Shown here: piece after piece, positions 12,291 to 22,707 of the stretch
Layout: each line of letters starts with the position of its first letter
Position numbering within the stretch: the stretch's first letter is position 1
Assembly (NCBI GenBank): GCA_903813345.2
Contig: CAIIXF020000012.1
Span: 6,967,615 to 7,031,614, forward strand
Source of the DNA: Owenia fusiformis
Taxonomy: Eukaryota > Annelida > Polychaeta > Sabellida > Oweniidae
Direction of reading: 5' to 3'
Length of the DNA stretch: 64,000 nucleotides
The notes under the pieces: generated by a model
Databases searched by the model: none
What the model was told of the DNA's origin: nothing
Seen by the model: the letters and a program-made list of their open reading frames with translations, nothing else
Translations under genes and position numbers: made by a program

Positions 12291-13955
12291 CGAGATGGCT
12301 GGATGATACGATGAATATAGTTATCCACTGGATATTGTTGAAATAGGTTAAACATTAAGATAATGATTAACATTTCTAAACCTTTTAACTTTTGGATTTG
12401 ACTTATTTGATCTTTTGTGTCTCTTCCCTTGATCTGCTCAGTTGCTAATTGGACAAAACAAATACAATTTGTGTTGGTGTACATGTAATTGATTTATTTA
12501 ATATTACATAATAATATCAATTAGCAAGTTGGGTAGTCCATATCTGAAGGGAGGTGGAGGGGAATGGGTGGCAACAATAAATGTATATAATAGTCCACAA
12601 TTCCAATAATAAGTATAATACAGTCCATATAATAATATACTGATAATAATAAAATGATAATAGTTACTTATAATGAAAATAATATTACTGATCACAAGTT
12701 AAAATATCTGAGACCAGCTATGTGCTAGCATAGACTGATAGAATACAACTGCCCCACGTTGACCAGTGCCTGGGTCTTTGACAGCAGACAACCACGTGAC
12801 CATCATTTCAACCTACTTAATATTTATGAATGTAAGAAAGCAACGATACAGTCGTCCCACAAAGACTTTTATGATGCATAAAAAATATTTGTGTCAATTA
12901 TGTCAGTTATGATGTCACAATTGAAATGCTATTGATCTTAATTACATAATTCATACTTTACCAAATAGGAAAAAGCATAACCTTTCATTTGATGCCAAAC
13001 TTTAAATTATCCGACAAAAAATGAAAGGGATACCCCAAGATGAAATACACCTCAAGTCTACTTTTTAATATTTCTTTCAAAAAAGATCGGTTTCATAGCA
13101 ATTTTCATTTGTACATGTTACCCATTTTGGTTTCAATAAAAATAACCATTGGAGTGGAATCTCATGTTGTAAATAAATGAATAGGAAAAAGCAGAAAAAT
13201 ACATGGCAATTTTAAATAATGGGATCTTTATATAGGTAGATATAGATAGCTAAATTTTACATTAAATCTTTTAAAAATGTCAGTTATGACATCACAATAA
13301 TTCCATTAGCTAATTTACATAATTCATACCTAGTTCTAAAGATGTCATCACGAGCTTTCATTCAATACCCATATCATAATTATCCAATGAAGAATAAAGA
13401 AGATATATGGAAAAACATTTTATTGTATTAACACTCGTTTAAAGTGGGAGTTATTTATAGCGTCCTTTTCCATGGTAACGGCCCAAATGAAAACTCTATT
13501 AACCCTCAAAGTTTCAATGCATGATATCAGAGCTTTTTGATGGTACCAAGATTTTGCTGGGGGTCAGTAAAATATTAAATTCCCGTATTTTAAGTCTTTG
13601 GAGGATTTTCCTACTTGTCGATAATAAATATACTTACGCTTTTAAGAACGATTTGTTCTTGAATGGTGGTAAAACTCCATGTGTTGAGAACACCACCAAA
13701 AGTGCCAAATTGTCGGACACAGAACAGATATAGGACACATTCATTTCTTCATACCATCAAATAGTTGGTACCGACATGCCATATGTTGAGAGCAAAGCAA
13801 AAACGCCAAATCAGTAAAATCGTTCAGTTGTCCCGGGGAGGATAAAAAGAAAAGGAAAATTGAAAGGTTATTATTCCCAAGAAAACATTAACAAAATCCA
13901 TGTCTAAGAATACGACTGTGAGGAAAAGCAAAATCAGACCGCTCATTCAACAATT
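12291..13955. other. AT-rich intergenic, nothing recognised
   Basis: Very AT-rich around 12,480-12,700 (tandem-like ataat/tattata). Two short similar passages, 12,900-12,960 and 13,275-13,330 (gtcagttatgatgtcacaat ... acataattcatac), look like decayed copies of one repeat. The ORFs here are short and domain-less. Confidence 0.45.
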
Positions 13956-14459
13956 TTGTCAGTCAAGGCAGAATCACAGAAAAAAACTGTCAAAGGCAGA
14001 ATCACAGAAAGAAACTGTCAAATCCAGTTAAACAGACTTATCTGTGAAGCAAGTCAATTGTTTGTTAGATCCGTCAGACAAAGCAGTGCCTTAGAAGGAA
14101 AAAAATCAACGGATTCATCTGAAAATCATGTTGATTGTTCTACAGTTACATCAGACGACGCTCTTCCTCATAAAGAAAACCTATCAATAGACTCATCTGA
14201 AAATCAGATCTCTTGTTCAACAGTTAACATTGCAGCAGTCAGAGTAGTGCAACAAGAGGAACAATCAGCCATTCAGAAGCAGGGCGAAAACAACAATAAA
14301 GTTGCAAGGAAAAGATGTTTAACGATACCTGCACATTTGCCACTTAAACTGGTAAAGGTTGATAGTGGCCTAACTGAAGAAAACATAAAGAAATATGTAT
14401 TTCTATACTTCAACCTACACACGTTTAGGAAGGATGAGGTTGAGGAAGTGAGACTCTGA
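13956..14459 (+). CDS. Hypothetical protein, possible exon
   Basis: A 167-codon open frame encodes a polar, Lys/Ser-rich protein with no recognised domain. It contains an internal repeat of about 35 residues: TDSSENHVDCSTV...KENL followed by IDSSENQISCSTV. A second small repeat (KAESQKKTVKG/ITE) occurs at the N terminus. The frame remains coding-like upstream of the ATG, so this may be part of a longer, broken exon. No TATA or splice site was convincingly linked. It could be a real lineage-specific gene or a transposon relic. Confidence 0.4.
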   Translation: MSVKAESQKKTVKGRITERNCQIQLNRLICEASQLFVRSVRQSSALEGKKSTDSSENHVDCSTVTSDDALPHKENLSIDSSENQISCSTVNIAAVRVVQQEEQSAIQKQGENNNKVARKRCLTIPAHLPLKLVKVDSGLTEENIKKYVFLYFNLHTFRKDEVEEVRL

Positions 14460-15157
14460 CTCTGAAATGACACTACTTTAGATGTGTTTCATTAAATATT
14501 TCGAATAAAAAGTATTATGAAGCACTGAAGCCATCATTTCTTTCAATTTCTTGTGTTAAATCAATCACATATTTTTGCATAATTAAGAAAATGAAAATCG
14601 CATAATATCCAGAATTTTAAAAATTCCATCGCATAATTTGAGATGTTTTTTGCATAAAACTGAGGGGACAGCATCATGGTATACCAGAGTGAGTGTGGTT
14701 CTATAACAGTCATACTGACTCATAATGGTGTGCATTTCTGTTTCTCATATAAGGATAGAGGGCTACACAGTTCAACTAAAACTTTTATAGACATTATTTT
14801 TAAAAGAGTTACTGTATGGAGTATCATCAGTGATTTGCTTGTGATTTTATTTGAAAACATAGGACTATACAGTTGAAGTTGATATGCTATAGACATTTTT
14901 GATGACTGACTTATTCAGTGATTCATGTTCAATTTTAAGTGATTTTCTTGTGATTTTATGTAAATTTAACTAGTTTGTGGTATTTTGTTATATAAAAACT
15001 GACATAAATTGTTTTGCTTTGCAATTCATCGCTATACACCGTGATAACCAAACCAGTATCACACCCAAGTGTCCTATCAGGAGAATCCTTTAATTAAGGG
15101 TAGCCCAGGTGTTCTGCCTGTTTTGCCCAGGTGCGACAATATTATATAAAACACTAA
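14460..15157. other. Intergenic, downstream of fucosyltransferase copy 1
   Basis: Nothing recognisable. This 3' flank of copy 1 is unlike the 3' flanks of copies 2 and 3, so one edge of the tandem duplication falls at the very 3' end of copy 1. Confidence 0.5.
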
Positions 15158-16426
15158 TTATACCACTTGAAATGAAAAAATTGAAGGATGCCAATTTTGA
15201 CAATACTTGCTTGAATTGAATGTTTCTGTAAAACTGATAATTTGCTCTTCAAGCTTTGTGTTCAATTTTATACATATCTGGCAACTTGGATTCTTAAATG
15301 GCCACAATGACTTGGTTGCCAATTGGCGAGCACTGGGTTGTGTTCGCCATTGAAAATACTCATTGTACTTGTGATCATCAAGATCCAGATGCTTTAAATA
15401 TTCTGCAAGTTTATGAGGGCCAGAAAATGTGGATACATCAATATAAGAATGATCAGGAAGAAGTGTTTTATAATCGTCACATCCAAATACAACTGGAATC
15501 ACTTTCCATACTACAAGACAGCGCCACAGTTTTTCAGTAATGTAATCTTTGCATATTGAATTTTCAAAAGCAAGATAGAATTTGTATGGTTTATAGAAAT
15601 CATTTTCACACTGAGAATTCTTCTCGCATCTAAATTCTCCACATTCTCCAAATATGTCAACAGGAATATATTCGATCAATTTTTCTACATATACATCTCT
15701 TCTACTCCATGGGGCACAATTACTGACAGCCCAAAACACCAACTTGCTTTTATTGGCTGCAAAGTTTATATTTTCAATTGTTTTCCTATTGTCAGATATA
15801 TCTATGGTTATATTTCTATATTTTGCATGTGTTCCATTGAAATATCCATATGGCTCCCAAATATCACAATTTCTTTGATATCCCCATGTCCAGTTGAATC
15901 TGAAATCTAAATAGTTTAAAAGGTTGCTCAACTTTGACAATGGCTGTAAAGAATGCATTAGAGATATTGGTGATTCCAAATTACGAAATATCCATACTTG
16001 GTTATTTGGATGATAAGTAGGTAGTAAATGTTCATCCTTCCTCTTTTTCATACGACGTAATTCTTGGATGATTTGATTTGAATAAGCAACAACAGCCGAG
16101 CTTATGTTGTATGCTGTGGTATCACTGGTTATTAAACATGTGCAATCTCCACAATTTATTACCTTCTTCATGGGAATTTCATTGAAATTCCATAAGAGAA
16201 TAACCTTAGGACCTCCATTCATTGATTGTAAATCCACATATTTAAACAAAGAGTGTGTTTCATTATCAGAGCTTTGCTGAATAGATTCATTTTGTATTGC
16301 AAGATTTGTATCATTGTCTAACCCAGTGTACAGATCTATTTCAGTCAATTTTGCAATATACGCCAGATATATAGATAGTGTACTGCAACACACTATCAAA
16401 CCACAAAATATATGTTTCATAACCAA
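15158..16426 (-). CDS. Alpha-1,3-fucosyltransferase (GT10), copy 1
   Basis: An intact single-exon 422-aa ORF predicts a type II Golgi enzyme that transfers fucose from GDP-fucose to GlcNAc-containing glycans in alpha-1,3/4 linkage. Residues about 4-26 form a hydrophobic signal-anchor, followed by a Ser/Asn-rich stem. The catalytic region shows the GT10 signatures: FNWTWGYQRNCDIWEPYG (the donor-side box, usually FNWTMTYRRDSD-like), VSNCAPWSRRDVYVEKL, VDIFGECG, and the family motif FYLAFENSICKDYITEKLW followed by VIPVVFG. A C-terminal CQIC cysteine pair is present. Several N-glycosylation sites fall in the stem. Length matches metazoan FUTs. The last about 12 residues (NWHPSIFSFQVV) differ from copies 2 and 3, marking a duplication edge. 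The exact acceptor cannot be inferred. Confidence 0.93.
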   Translation of the reverse strand: MVMKHIFCGLIVCCSTLSIYLAYIAKLTEIDLYTGLDNDTNLAIQNESIQQSSDNETHSLFKYVDLQSMNGGPKVILLWNFNEIPMKKVINCGDCTCLITSDTTAYNISSAVVAYSNQIIQELRRMKKRKDEHLLPTYHPNNQVWIFRNLESPISLMHSLQPLSKLSNLLNYLDFRFNWTWGYQRNCDIWEPYGYFNGTHAKYRNITIDISDNRKTIENINFAANKSKLVFWAVSNCAPWSRRDVYVEKLIEYIPVDIFGECGEFRCEKNSQCENDFYKPYKFYLAFENSICKDYITEKLWRCLVVWKVIPVVFGCDDYKTLLPDHSYIDVSTFSGPHKLAEYLKHLDLDDHKYNEYFQWRTQPSARQLATKSLWPFKNPSCQICIKLNTKLEEQIISFTETFNSSKYCQNWHPSIFSFQVV

Positions 16427-16757
16427 GCTTTTTCATACAAAGTAGCAAATCTACCTTCTTATGATAGATATTAGCAGTACACCTAGGCCTTAGGCTTCAA
16501 AAGTAGACATTATAATAAACATAAAATGTTTGAATACGTAACTGTCAATGAAGACAGGCATATTTCACGCCATAGTGACGTAACCTATAAGTATTAACCA
16601 AAGTATTGACAGAGTTCTCCCAATATATGGTTACCTCGGAGGCTCTTCATTTGGCAAGAACGAAGGCATATTTCATGTCATAGTGGAAGGAAGGGAGTAA
16701 CCTGCAACAACCTGGCCCAATATACCAGTGCTAAGAAAAGTAGCTCAATGATACTAG
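16427..16757. repeat. Duplicated 5' flank of fucosyltransferases 1 and 2
   Basis: Nearly identical to 20,431-20,761. It should hold the minus-strand promoter of copies 1 and 2; no clear TATA box was seen. After the CTAG at 16,754-16,757 copy 1 is interrupted by an insertion, and homology with the other spacer resumes at 18,271. Confidence 0.85.
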
Positions 16758-18270
16758 TGTAGCGACCCGGGTTGGCTTTTCATACTTTTGAACTTCCGGT
16801 TAATTAGAACTTCCTGTTAGAGACCTTGTATGGGATTTCCGATGCCAACTTTCCCCCGGTTCGCTACTTCCCTTCCGCTCTGGAGCGCGATTTTGCCCGC
16901 TGCTTTGTGCAATGGTAAGCCTTTAACTCTATAATTTAAGGTTCCCTGTAAATCTGGTTTTTAATATTGGGGAAACATACTTATAGCCACTTTTATACTT
17001 TTCGCGGGGTAATCTTATGTAAGGGAGGTCATAGCCTCGCTTTAGATTCGCAGCCATCTTCTCCTGACACGACACGTTTTTGAAATATTATCCTTTCCAC
17101 GACAACAAAAGCGAATACTACTGAGAACATTGAGATTTAAGATTCCTGGAGACGAAGCAAGTGACAATGAATGAAGACAGGTGGCTCTGGGTATGTTTCC
17201 CCCATTAGTGGTGCTAAGAATTTGCCAGATTGAGTTTTGTCTGTTTTCGCCCGGAGAAAACGTGTTTTTGACCAAGGTCCCCATCTTGGATTAAGAGTGG
17301 GCGCCTTGGATTTTCAATCATTTTTCAACTTGATTTGGCAATTTCTGAAGCGCCAGGTATCATTTTCTCTGGTCTTTGGGACCATATTTTTATATTCTTG
17401 GACTCAATTGATGCGCTGAGCTAATTTCATTTCACATTTTTAGGTCGGAGGTGGCCAGTTTCTTTCTGACATTTTCAGGCAGAAATTAATTGATTGTTGG
17501 TTTTAGTGTTTGTAAAATCTGTGCCCATCCATACTCTGGAGGGTTGCACTCTGTTTTATTTTTAGTGCAAATTGGGCTAAGATCCCTAATCTTTCTAAAT
17601 CTGTGTATATTTTGGCTATTTAATTGAGCTTTGAGAGTTTCTGCCAGTTTTATTCTGATTTTGCTGCTAAGCGCTCATTTGAGTTCAGGGATATTTCACT
17701 ACCTCAGAGCATAGTATTATTACTGCTCGCTGAGACTCAGGGTAATCTCGGAACAGTTGAGCGCAATTTTAAACAGAGATCTTATTTTGCTTCATATTTT
17801 CTTAGAATCTCATAAAACTGAATGTAAAACTCTTGATCAACTTATTTTGGAACGAGATCTGAATTCAATTGTACTTTTTTACCTTTCAGGCGCTCTCATC
17901 TCAGCTTTGTATGATAGTGTAAATTTCAATCATCTTCACATTTTACTTGGTCCCCCGATTCCTTCACATAGCCATTTGTTCCATTAGTAATTTTAGCTTT
18001 TAATCCCATTTAAAGGGGGCAGGACTGCATAGTTAGTACATTTATTGGTTTCATTTCTCCATACATCCTTTTACTTTACATTCTTATCTAAAGGGGGCAG
18101 CACCTGACTGAATCACGTAAAACAACACAGCTCCATTCATCCCATCTTCGAACTACAAACTCTACCACTCTACCACAAACGTAATTTGTACAGGGGTTAC
18201 TTTGTGAATAGTTTTTGTACATCATTCCCCTGTACGTAGCAGTGTCGGGAGACTGTCCTGAGCTGCTACA
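16758..18270. mobile_element. Probable solo LTR (1,513 bp), TG...CA ends, CTAG duplication
   Basis: The insert starts TGTAGCGACCC and ends GAGCTGCTACA, giving TGTAGC/GCTACA inverted tips as in retrotransposon LTRs. CTAG flanks it on both sides (16,754-16,757 and 18,271-18,274). The homologous spacer at 20,758-20,761 carries one uninterrupted CTAG, so the boundaries are read directly. No gag or pol frame lies inside; the small ORFs (17,237; 17,624; 17,757) have no domains. The alternative is a short non-autonomous LTR element. TSD length could be 4 or 5 bp because the adjoining A is shared. Confidence 0.8.
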
Positions 18271-19173
18271 CTAGTGGCACTGACCCCATAATGGTTAGCT
18301 AAGCAAAAACCAGTCACCTTGTACTCTACAGCCAGCATGCTCATGTTATTAATTTAAGAACAAAATTCTTAGACAGTGTTGTTATAAGATACGCCCTATT
18401 AACTCATCTGTACATTTATTGAAACAGTACACAGGATATAATAATAGAAATGCTAATAGGTGGAAAGTCTGATATACTACAAAATTTCGAAAATGTTACA
18501 TTTGAATAGTGCATATTATATAGATATGATGGTATAACAGTAATCAAACAGAGATCTGAATGAAAAATTGGTATGTACAAATGTAAATAACCTATTAATT
18601 GCTGTATGAATGTATGTCATGTCACTCTCAAGTCTACCAAGGTAACAAAACTTTTTTTTAAAGTTTATGAACATGAATTACGTCTTTTAAATACTACATT
18701 AAGAATGCCTATAGGTGATTGGTAGTTATAATGTAGTTGAGTATGGAAGGATAATACAAAAACTATGATAAAGCAATTACATCACTGAATGTCACTTAAT
18801 GTGTCTTTATTCACTATTCTAATATGATACATGATGTCACAATAGCTAGAACAATTGATTTACTGGTCTATATTGGAGTATGTATGACCACTAAAATTCA
18901 TAAATGTATATAGTTGTGTTTTTTGTCTGTTTATCATATAATAATCAAAAGAAAAACCTCGATTTTATGATTTATGTCAAATATGACCTCAAATTTTATT
19001 CTGGCCATTGCCAAAGACCTCAATTGGTCATTTAAAATGAACAGAATACAATCTTTTGTCATATTACACGATAAAACATAAAATCTCAGTCTTTTTTTTT
19101 CTTCATTCTTTTAAATAGAGAAAAACAAATAAAGACATTAAACACATAGAATCTGGCAAAGATTTTCCAGAAA
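18271..19173. repeat. Duplicated spacer, first copy (3' flank of FUT copy 2)
   Basis: Aligns to 20,758-21,442 plus 22,556-22,707 around the later insertion there. Differences are scattered point changes and one about 70-bp indel near 18,615-18,690. No gene is seen inside. Confidence 0.85.
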
Positions 19174-20430
19174 TTATGAAACATAATGTACTTTTAAATT
19201 TTGACAATACTTGCTGGAATTGAATGTTTCTGAAAAACTGATAATTTGCTCTTCAAACTTTGTGTTCAATTTTTTGCATATCTGACATCTTGGAGTCTCA
19301 AATGGCCACAGTGATTTGGTTGCTAATTGCGGAGCAGAAGGTTGTGTTCGCCATTGAAAATACTTATTGTACTTGTGATCATCAAGATCCAGATGCTTTA
19401 AATATTCTGCAAGTTTATGAGGGCCAGAAAATGTTGATACATCAATATAAGAACGATCAGGGAGAAGTGTTTTATAATCGTCACATCCAAATACAACTGG
19501 AATAACTTTCCATACTACAAGACAGCGCCAAAGTTTCTCAGTGATGTAATCTTTGCATATTGAATTTTCAAATGCAAGATAGAATTTGTATGGTTTATAG
19601 AAATCATTTTCACACTGAGAATTCTTCTTGCATCTAAATTCTCCACATTCTCCAAATATGTCAACAGGAATATATTCGTTCAATTTTTCTACATATACAT
19701 CTCTTCTACTCCATGGGGCACAATTACTGACAGCCCAAAACACCAACTTGCTTTTATTGGCTGCAAAGTTTATATTTTCAATTGTTTTCTTATTGTCAGA
19801 TATATCTATGGTTATATTTCTATATTTTGCATGTGTTCCATTGAAATATCCATATGGCTCCCAAATATCACAATTTCTTTGATATCCCCATGTCCAGTTG
19901 AATCTGAAATCTAAATTATTTAAAAGGTTGCTCAACTTTGACAATGGCTGTAAAGAATGCATTAGAGATATTGGTGATTCCAAATTACGAAATATCCAAA
20001 CTTGGTTATTTGGACGATAAGTGGGTAGTAAATGTTCATCCTTCCTCTTTTTCATACGACGTAATTCTTGGATGATTTGATTTGAATAAGCAACAACAGC
20101 CGAGCTTGTGTTGTATGCAGCGGTATCACTTGTTATTAAACATGTGCAATCTCCACAATTTATTACCTTCTTCAAGGGAATTTCATTGAAATTCCATAAG
20201 AGAATAACCTTAGGACCTCCATTCATTGATTGTAAATCCACATGTTTAAACAAAGAGTGTGTTTCATTATCAGAGCTTTGCTGAATCGATTCATTTTGTA
20301 TTGCAAGATTTGTATCATTGACTAACCTAGAGTACAGATCTCTTTCAGTCGATTTTGCAATATACGCCAGATATATAGATAGTGTACTGCAACACACTAT
20401 CAAACCACAAAATATATGTTTCATAACCAA
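19174..20430 (-). CDS. Alpha-1,3-fucosyltransferase (GT10), copy 2, chimeric
   Basis: An intact 418-aa single-exon ORF with the same plan as copy 1: signal-anchor, stem, FNWTWGYQRNCDIWEPYG, VSNCAPWSRRDVYVEKL, FYLAFENSICKDYITEKLW and CQIC. The N-terminal half and 5' flank are almost those of copy 1. From about RCKKNSQ to the end (about the last 165 residues), and through the 3' flank, it is identical or nearly identical to copy 3. The switch lies about 19,560-19,640. All catalytic signatures are kept, so it is likely functional, and it may differ from copy 1 in acceptor preference through changes such as D/H to R and E to K near the C terminus (inference). Confidence 0.93.
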   Translation of the reverse strand: MVMKHIFCGLIVCCSTLSIYLAYIAKSTERDLYSRLVNDTNLAIQNESIQQSSDNETHSLFKHVDLQSMNGGPKVILLWNFNEIPLKKVINCGDCTCLITSDTAAYNTSSAVVAYSNQIIQELRRMKKRKDEHLLPTYRPNNQVWIFRNLESPISLMHSLQPLSKLSNLLNNLDFRFNWTWGYQRNCDIWEPYGYFNGTHAKYRNITIDISDNKKTIENINFAANKSKLVFWAVSNCAPWSRRDVYVEKLNEYIPVDIFGECGEFRCKKNSQCENDFYKPYKFYLAFENSICKDYITEKLWRCLVVWKVIPVVFGCDDYKTLLPDRSYIDVSTFSGPHKLAEYLKHLDLDDHKYNKYFQWRTQPSAPQLATKSLWPFETPRCQICKKLNTKFEEQIISFSETFNSSKYCQNLKVHYVS

Positions 20431-20761
20431 GCTTTTTCATACAAAGTAGCAAATCTACCTTCTTATGATAGATATTAGCAGTACACCTAGGCCTTAGGCT
20501 TCAAAAGTAGACATTATAATAAAAATAAAATGTTTGAATACGTAACTGTCAATGAAGACAGGCATATTTCACGCCATAGTGACGTAACCTATAAGTATTA
20601 ACCAAAGTATTGACAGAGTTCTCCCAATATATGGTTACCTCGGAGGCTCTTTATTTGGCAAAAACGAAGGCATATTTCATGTCATAGTGGAAGGAAGGGA
20701 GTAACCTCCAACAACCTGGCCCAATAGACCAGTGCGAAGAAAAGTAGCTCAATGATACTAG
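20431..20761. repeat. Duplicated 5' flank, copy next to FUT copy 2
   Basis: Counterpart of 16,427-16,757. It holds the empty CTAG target (20,758-20,761) for the LTR insertion in the other copy. Confidence 0.85.
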
Positions 20762-21442
20762 TGCCACTGACCCCATAATGGTTAGCTAAGCAAAAACCAG
20801 TCACCTTGTACTCTACAGCCAGCATGCTCTTGTTATTATTTCAAGAACAAAATTCTTAGATAGTGTTGTTATTAAGATACGCCCTATAAACTCATCTGTA
20901 CATTTATTGAAACAGTACACAGGATATAATAATAGAAATGTTAATGGGTGGAAAGTCTGATGTACTACAAAATTTCGAAAATGTTACATTTGAATAGTGC
21001 ATATTATATAGATATGATTGTATAACAGTAATCAAACAGAGATCTGAATGAAAAATTGATATGTACAAATGTAAATAACCTATTAATTGCTGTATGAATG
21101 TATGTCTTTTAAATACTACATTAAGAATGCCTATAGGTGATTGGTAGTAGTAGTTGAGTATGGAATGATAATACAAAAACTATGATAAAGCAATTACATC
21201 ACTGAATGTCACTTAAAGTGTCTTTATTCACTATTCTAATATGATACATGATGTCACAATAGCTAGAAAAATTGATTTACTGGTCTATATTGGAGTATGT
21301 ATGACCACTAAAATTCATAAATGTATATAGTTGTGTTTTTTGTCTCTTTATCATATAATAATCAAAAGAAAAACCTCGATTTTATGATTTATGTCAAATA
21401 TGACCTCAAATTTTATTCTGGCCATTGCCAAAGACCTCAATT
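20762..21442. repeat. Duplicated spacer, second copy, left part
   Basis: Matches 18,275-19,032. It is interrupted after CAATT at 21,438-21,442 by a TIR element, and continues at 22,556-22,707. Confidence 0.85.
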
Positions 21443-22555
21443 CACGATGCCCATGTCAAGCAGCGTGCCTACTAGGCACGCAGTTTGAAACTCTGACAAA
21501 CTGCGCGCATATTTCAAAATCGAAGACGGGGAGGACACGACTCCCAAAAAGAGCCAGAACACGAAAAATACAAGGTTAGTCTCGTTCGAAAGACAGTACC
21601 ATTCTGTGAAGATGAACTTAATTTACTCATAGTACTCAATGTTGTTCCCGATGTAAACCTAATTATCTCAATATAAGGGTCTTAAGTAGCTTCTGTGTTC
21701 AAAATTCACAGTGTAAAGTTATATCTATGTCTTTTTATCGTCATTTGCCTATATTCACATGTATTTCCCAAACTGCGTGCCTAATATTTTCAAACTGCTT
21801 ACCTACCCAAGCTTGTTTTGTATTATTAGAAAACGTAAGCGCCATATGTAAGGCACATATGTGTCTAATAGTAGAACCCCATAAGTGAAACACTATGAGA
21901 GTCCATCGACCAAGATGGTGATCTGAAAATAAAAGTTTTTCGTTCCCAACTTAATTGTCACTTCTATTATACATTTTGACTTTCAATATGAATATCTCAT
22001 AAAATCTGACGATAAAGCAAAATTTTCAAAGCTATATGAAAAACACCTACACGTGCCTCCGTAGAAATTCCAATGATAATATGCATTTTTAATAGTGTAT
22101 GCGCACAGTTTGTAATTTCTGGCTAAAATAGGCGCGCAGTTTGTGCTTTATTTCTTTTTAATCTCCTGATTATCTGTTTTATCTCGAAATATTTTGAATT
22201 ATACATGATAAATGCGTAAAGAATTAAATATAAAACGAGTCTAAAGTATTTGTCATTTATGTTTAAAGTGCTAGATCGATTTACGTATAAATTCCCCGTT
22301 AAATCAGTGACAAAAATGCTTATGTTTTAAAACTTAAGATTCATTTGCACATAGTTTTTGCTAGTATTTGCAAGATTCGTATATTTGCCACAGAATGAAC
22401 GCATTGAACAAGTAAACAATGCAGGATAAATTTCTTTAAATTACGTTTCAAAATACAGACTCAAACTTAAATGATGCAATGTTGCCAGGCACGCAGTTTG
22501 TGATTGAAACAAACTGCGCGCCTAAGTAGGCGCGCAGCTTGACATGGGCACCGTG
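21443..22555. mobile_element. TIR DNA element (1,113 bp), CACG-RTG tips, 5-bp TSD
   Basis: The insert is bounded by CAATT direct repeats (21,438-21,442 and 22,556-22,560); the sister spacer has a single CAATT (about 19,031). Tips are inverted repeats of about 60 bp: left CACGATGCCCATGTCAAG, right complement CACGGTGCCCATGTCAAG. Inside the TIRs and through the element the word AAACTGCGCGC or its complement recurs about eight times, typical of multiple transposase-binding sites. No ORF encodes a transposase, so it is non-autonomous. The 5-bp TSD with a CACNRTG heptamer-like tip is the pattern of Transib/RAG-type elements; assignment is tentative. Confidence 0.85.
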
Positions 22556-22707
22556 CAATTGGTCATTTAAAATGAACAGAATACAATCTTTGGTCATATT
22601 ACACGATAAAACATAAAATCTCAGTCTTTATTTTTTCTTCATTCTTTTAAATGGAGAAAAACAAATAAAGACATTAAACACATAGAATCTGGCAAAGATT
22701 CCAGAAA

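Noticed and set aside
15298-15878. Plus-strand ORFs opposite the fucosyltransferases (also 19,260-19,882 and 22,794-23,078)
   Set aside because: They are antisense shadows of the conserved GT10 coding region and carry no domains.
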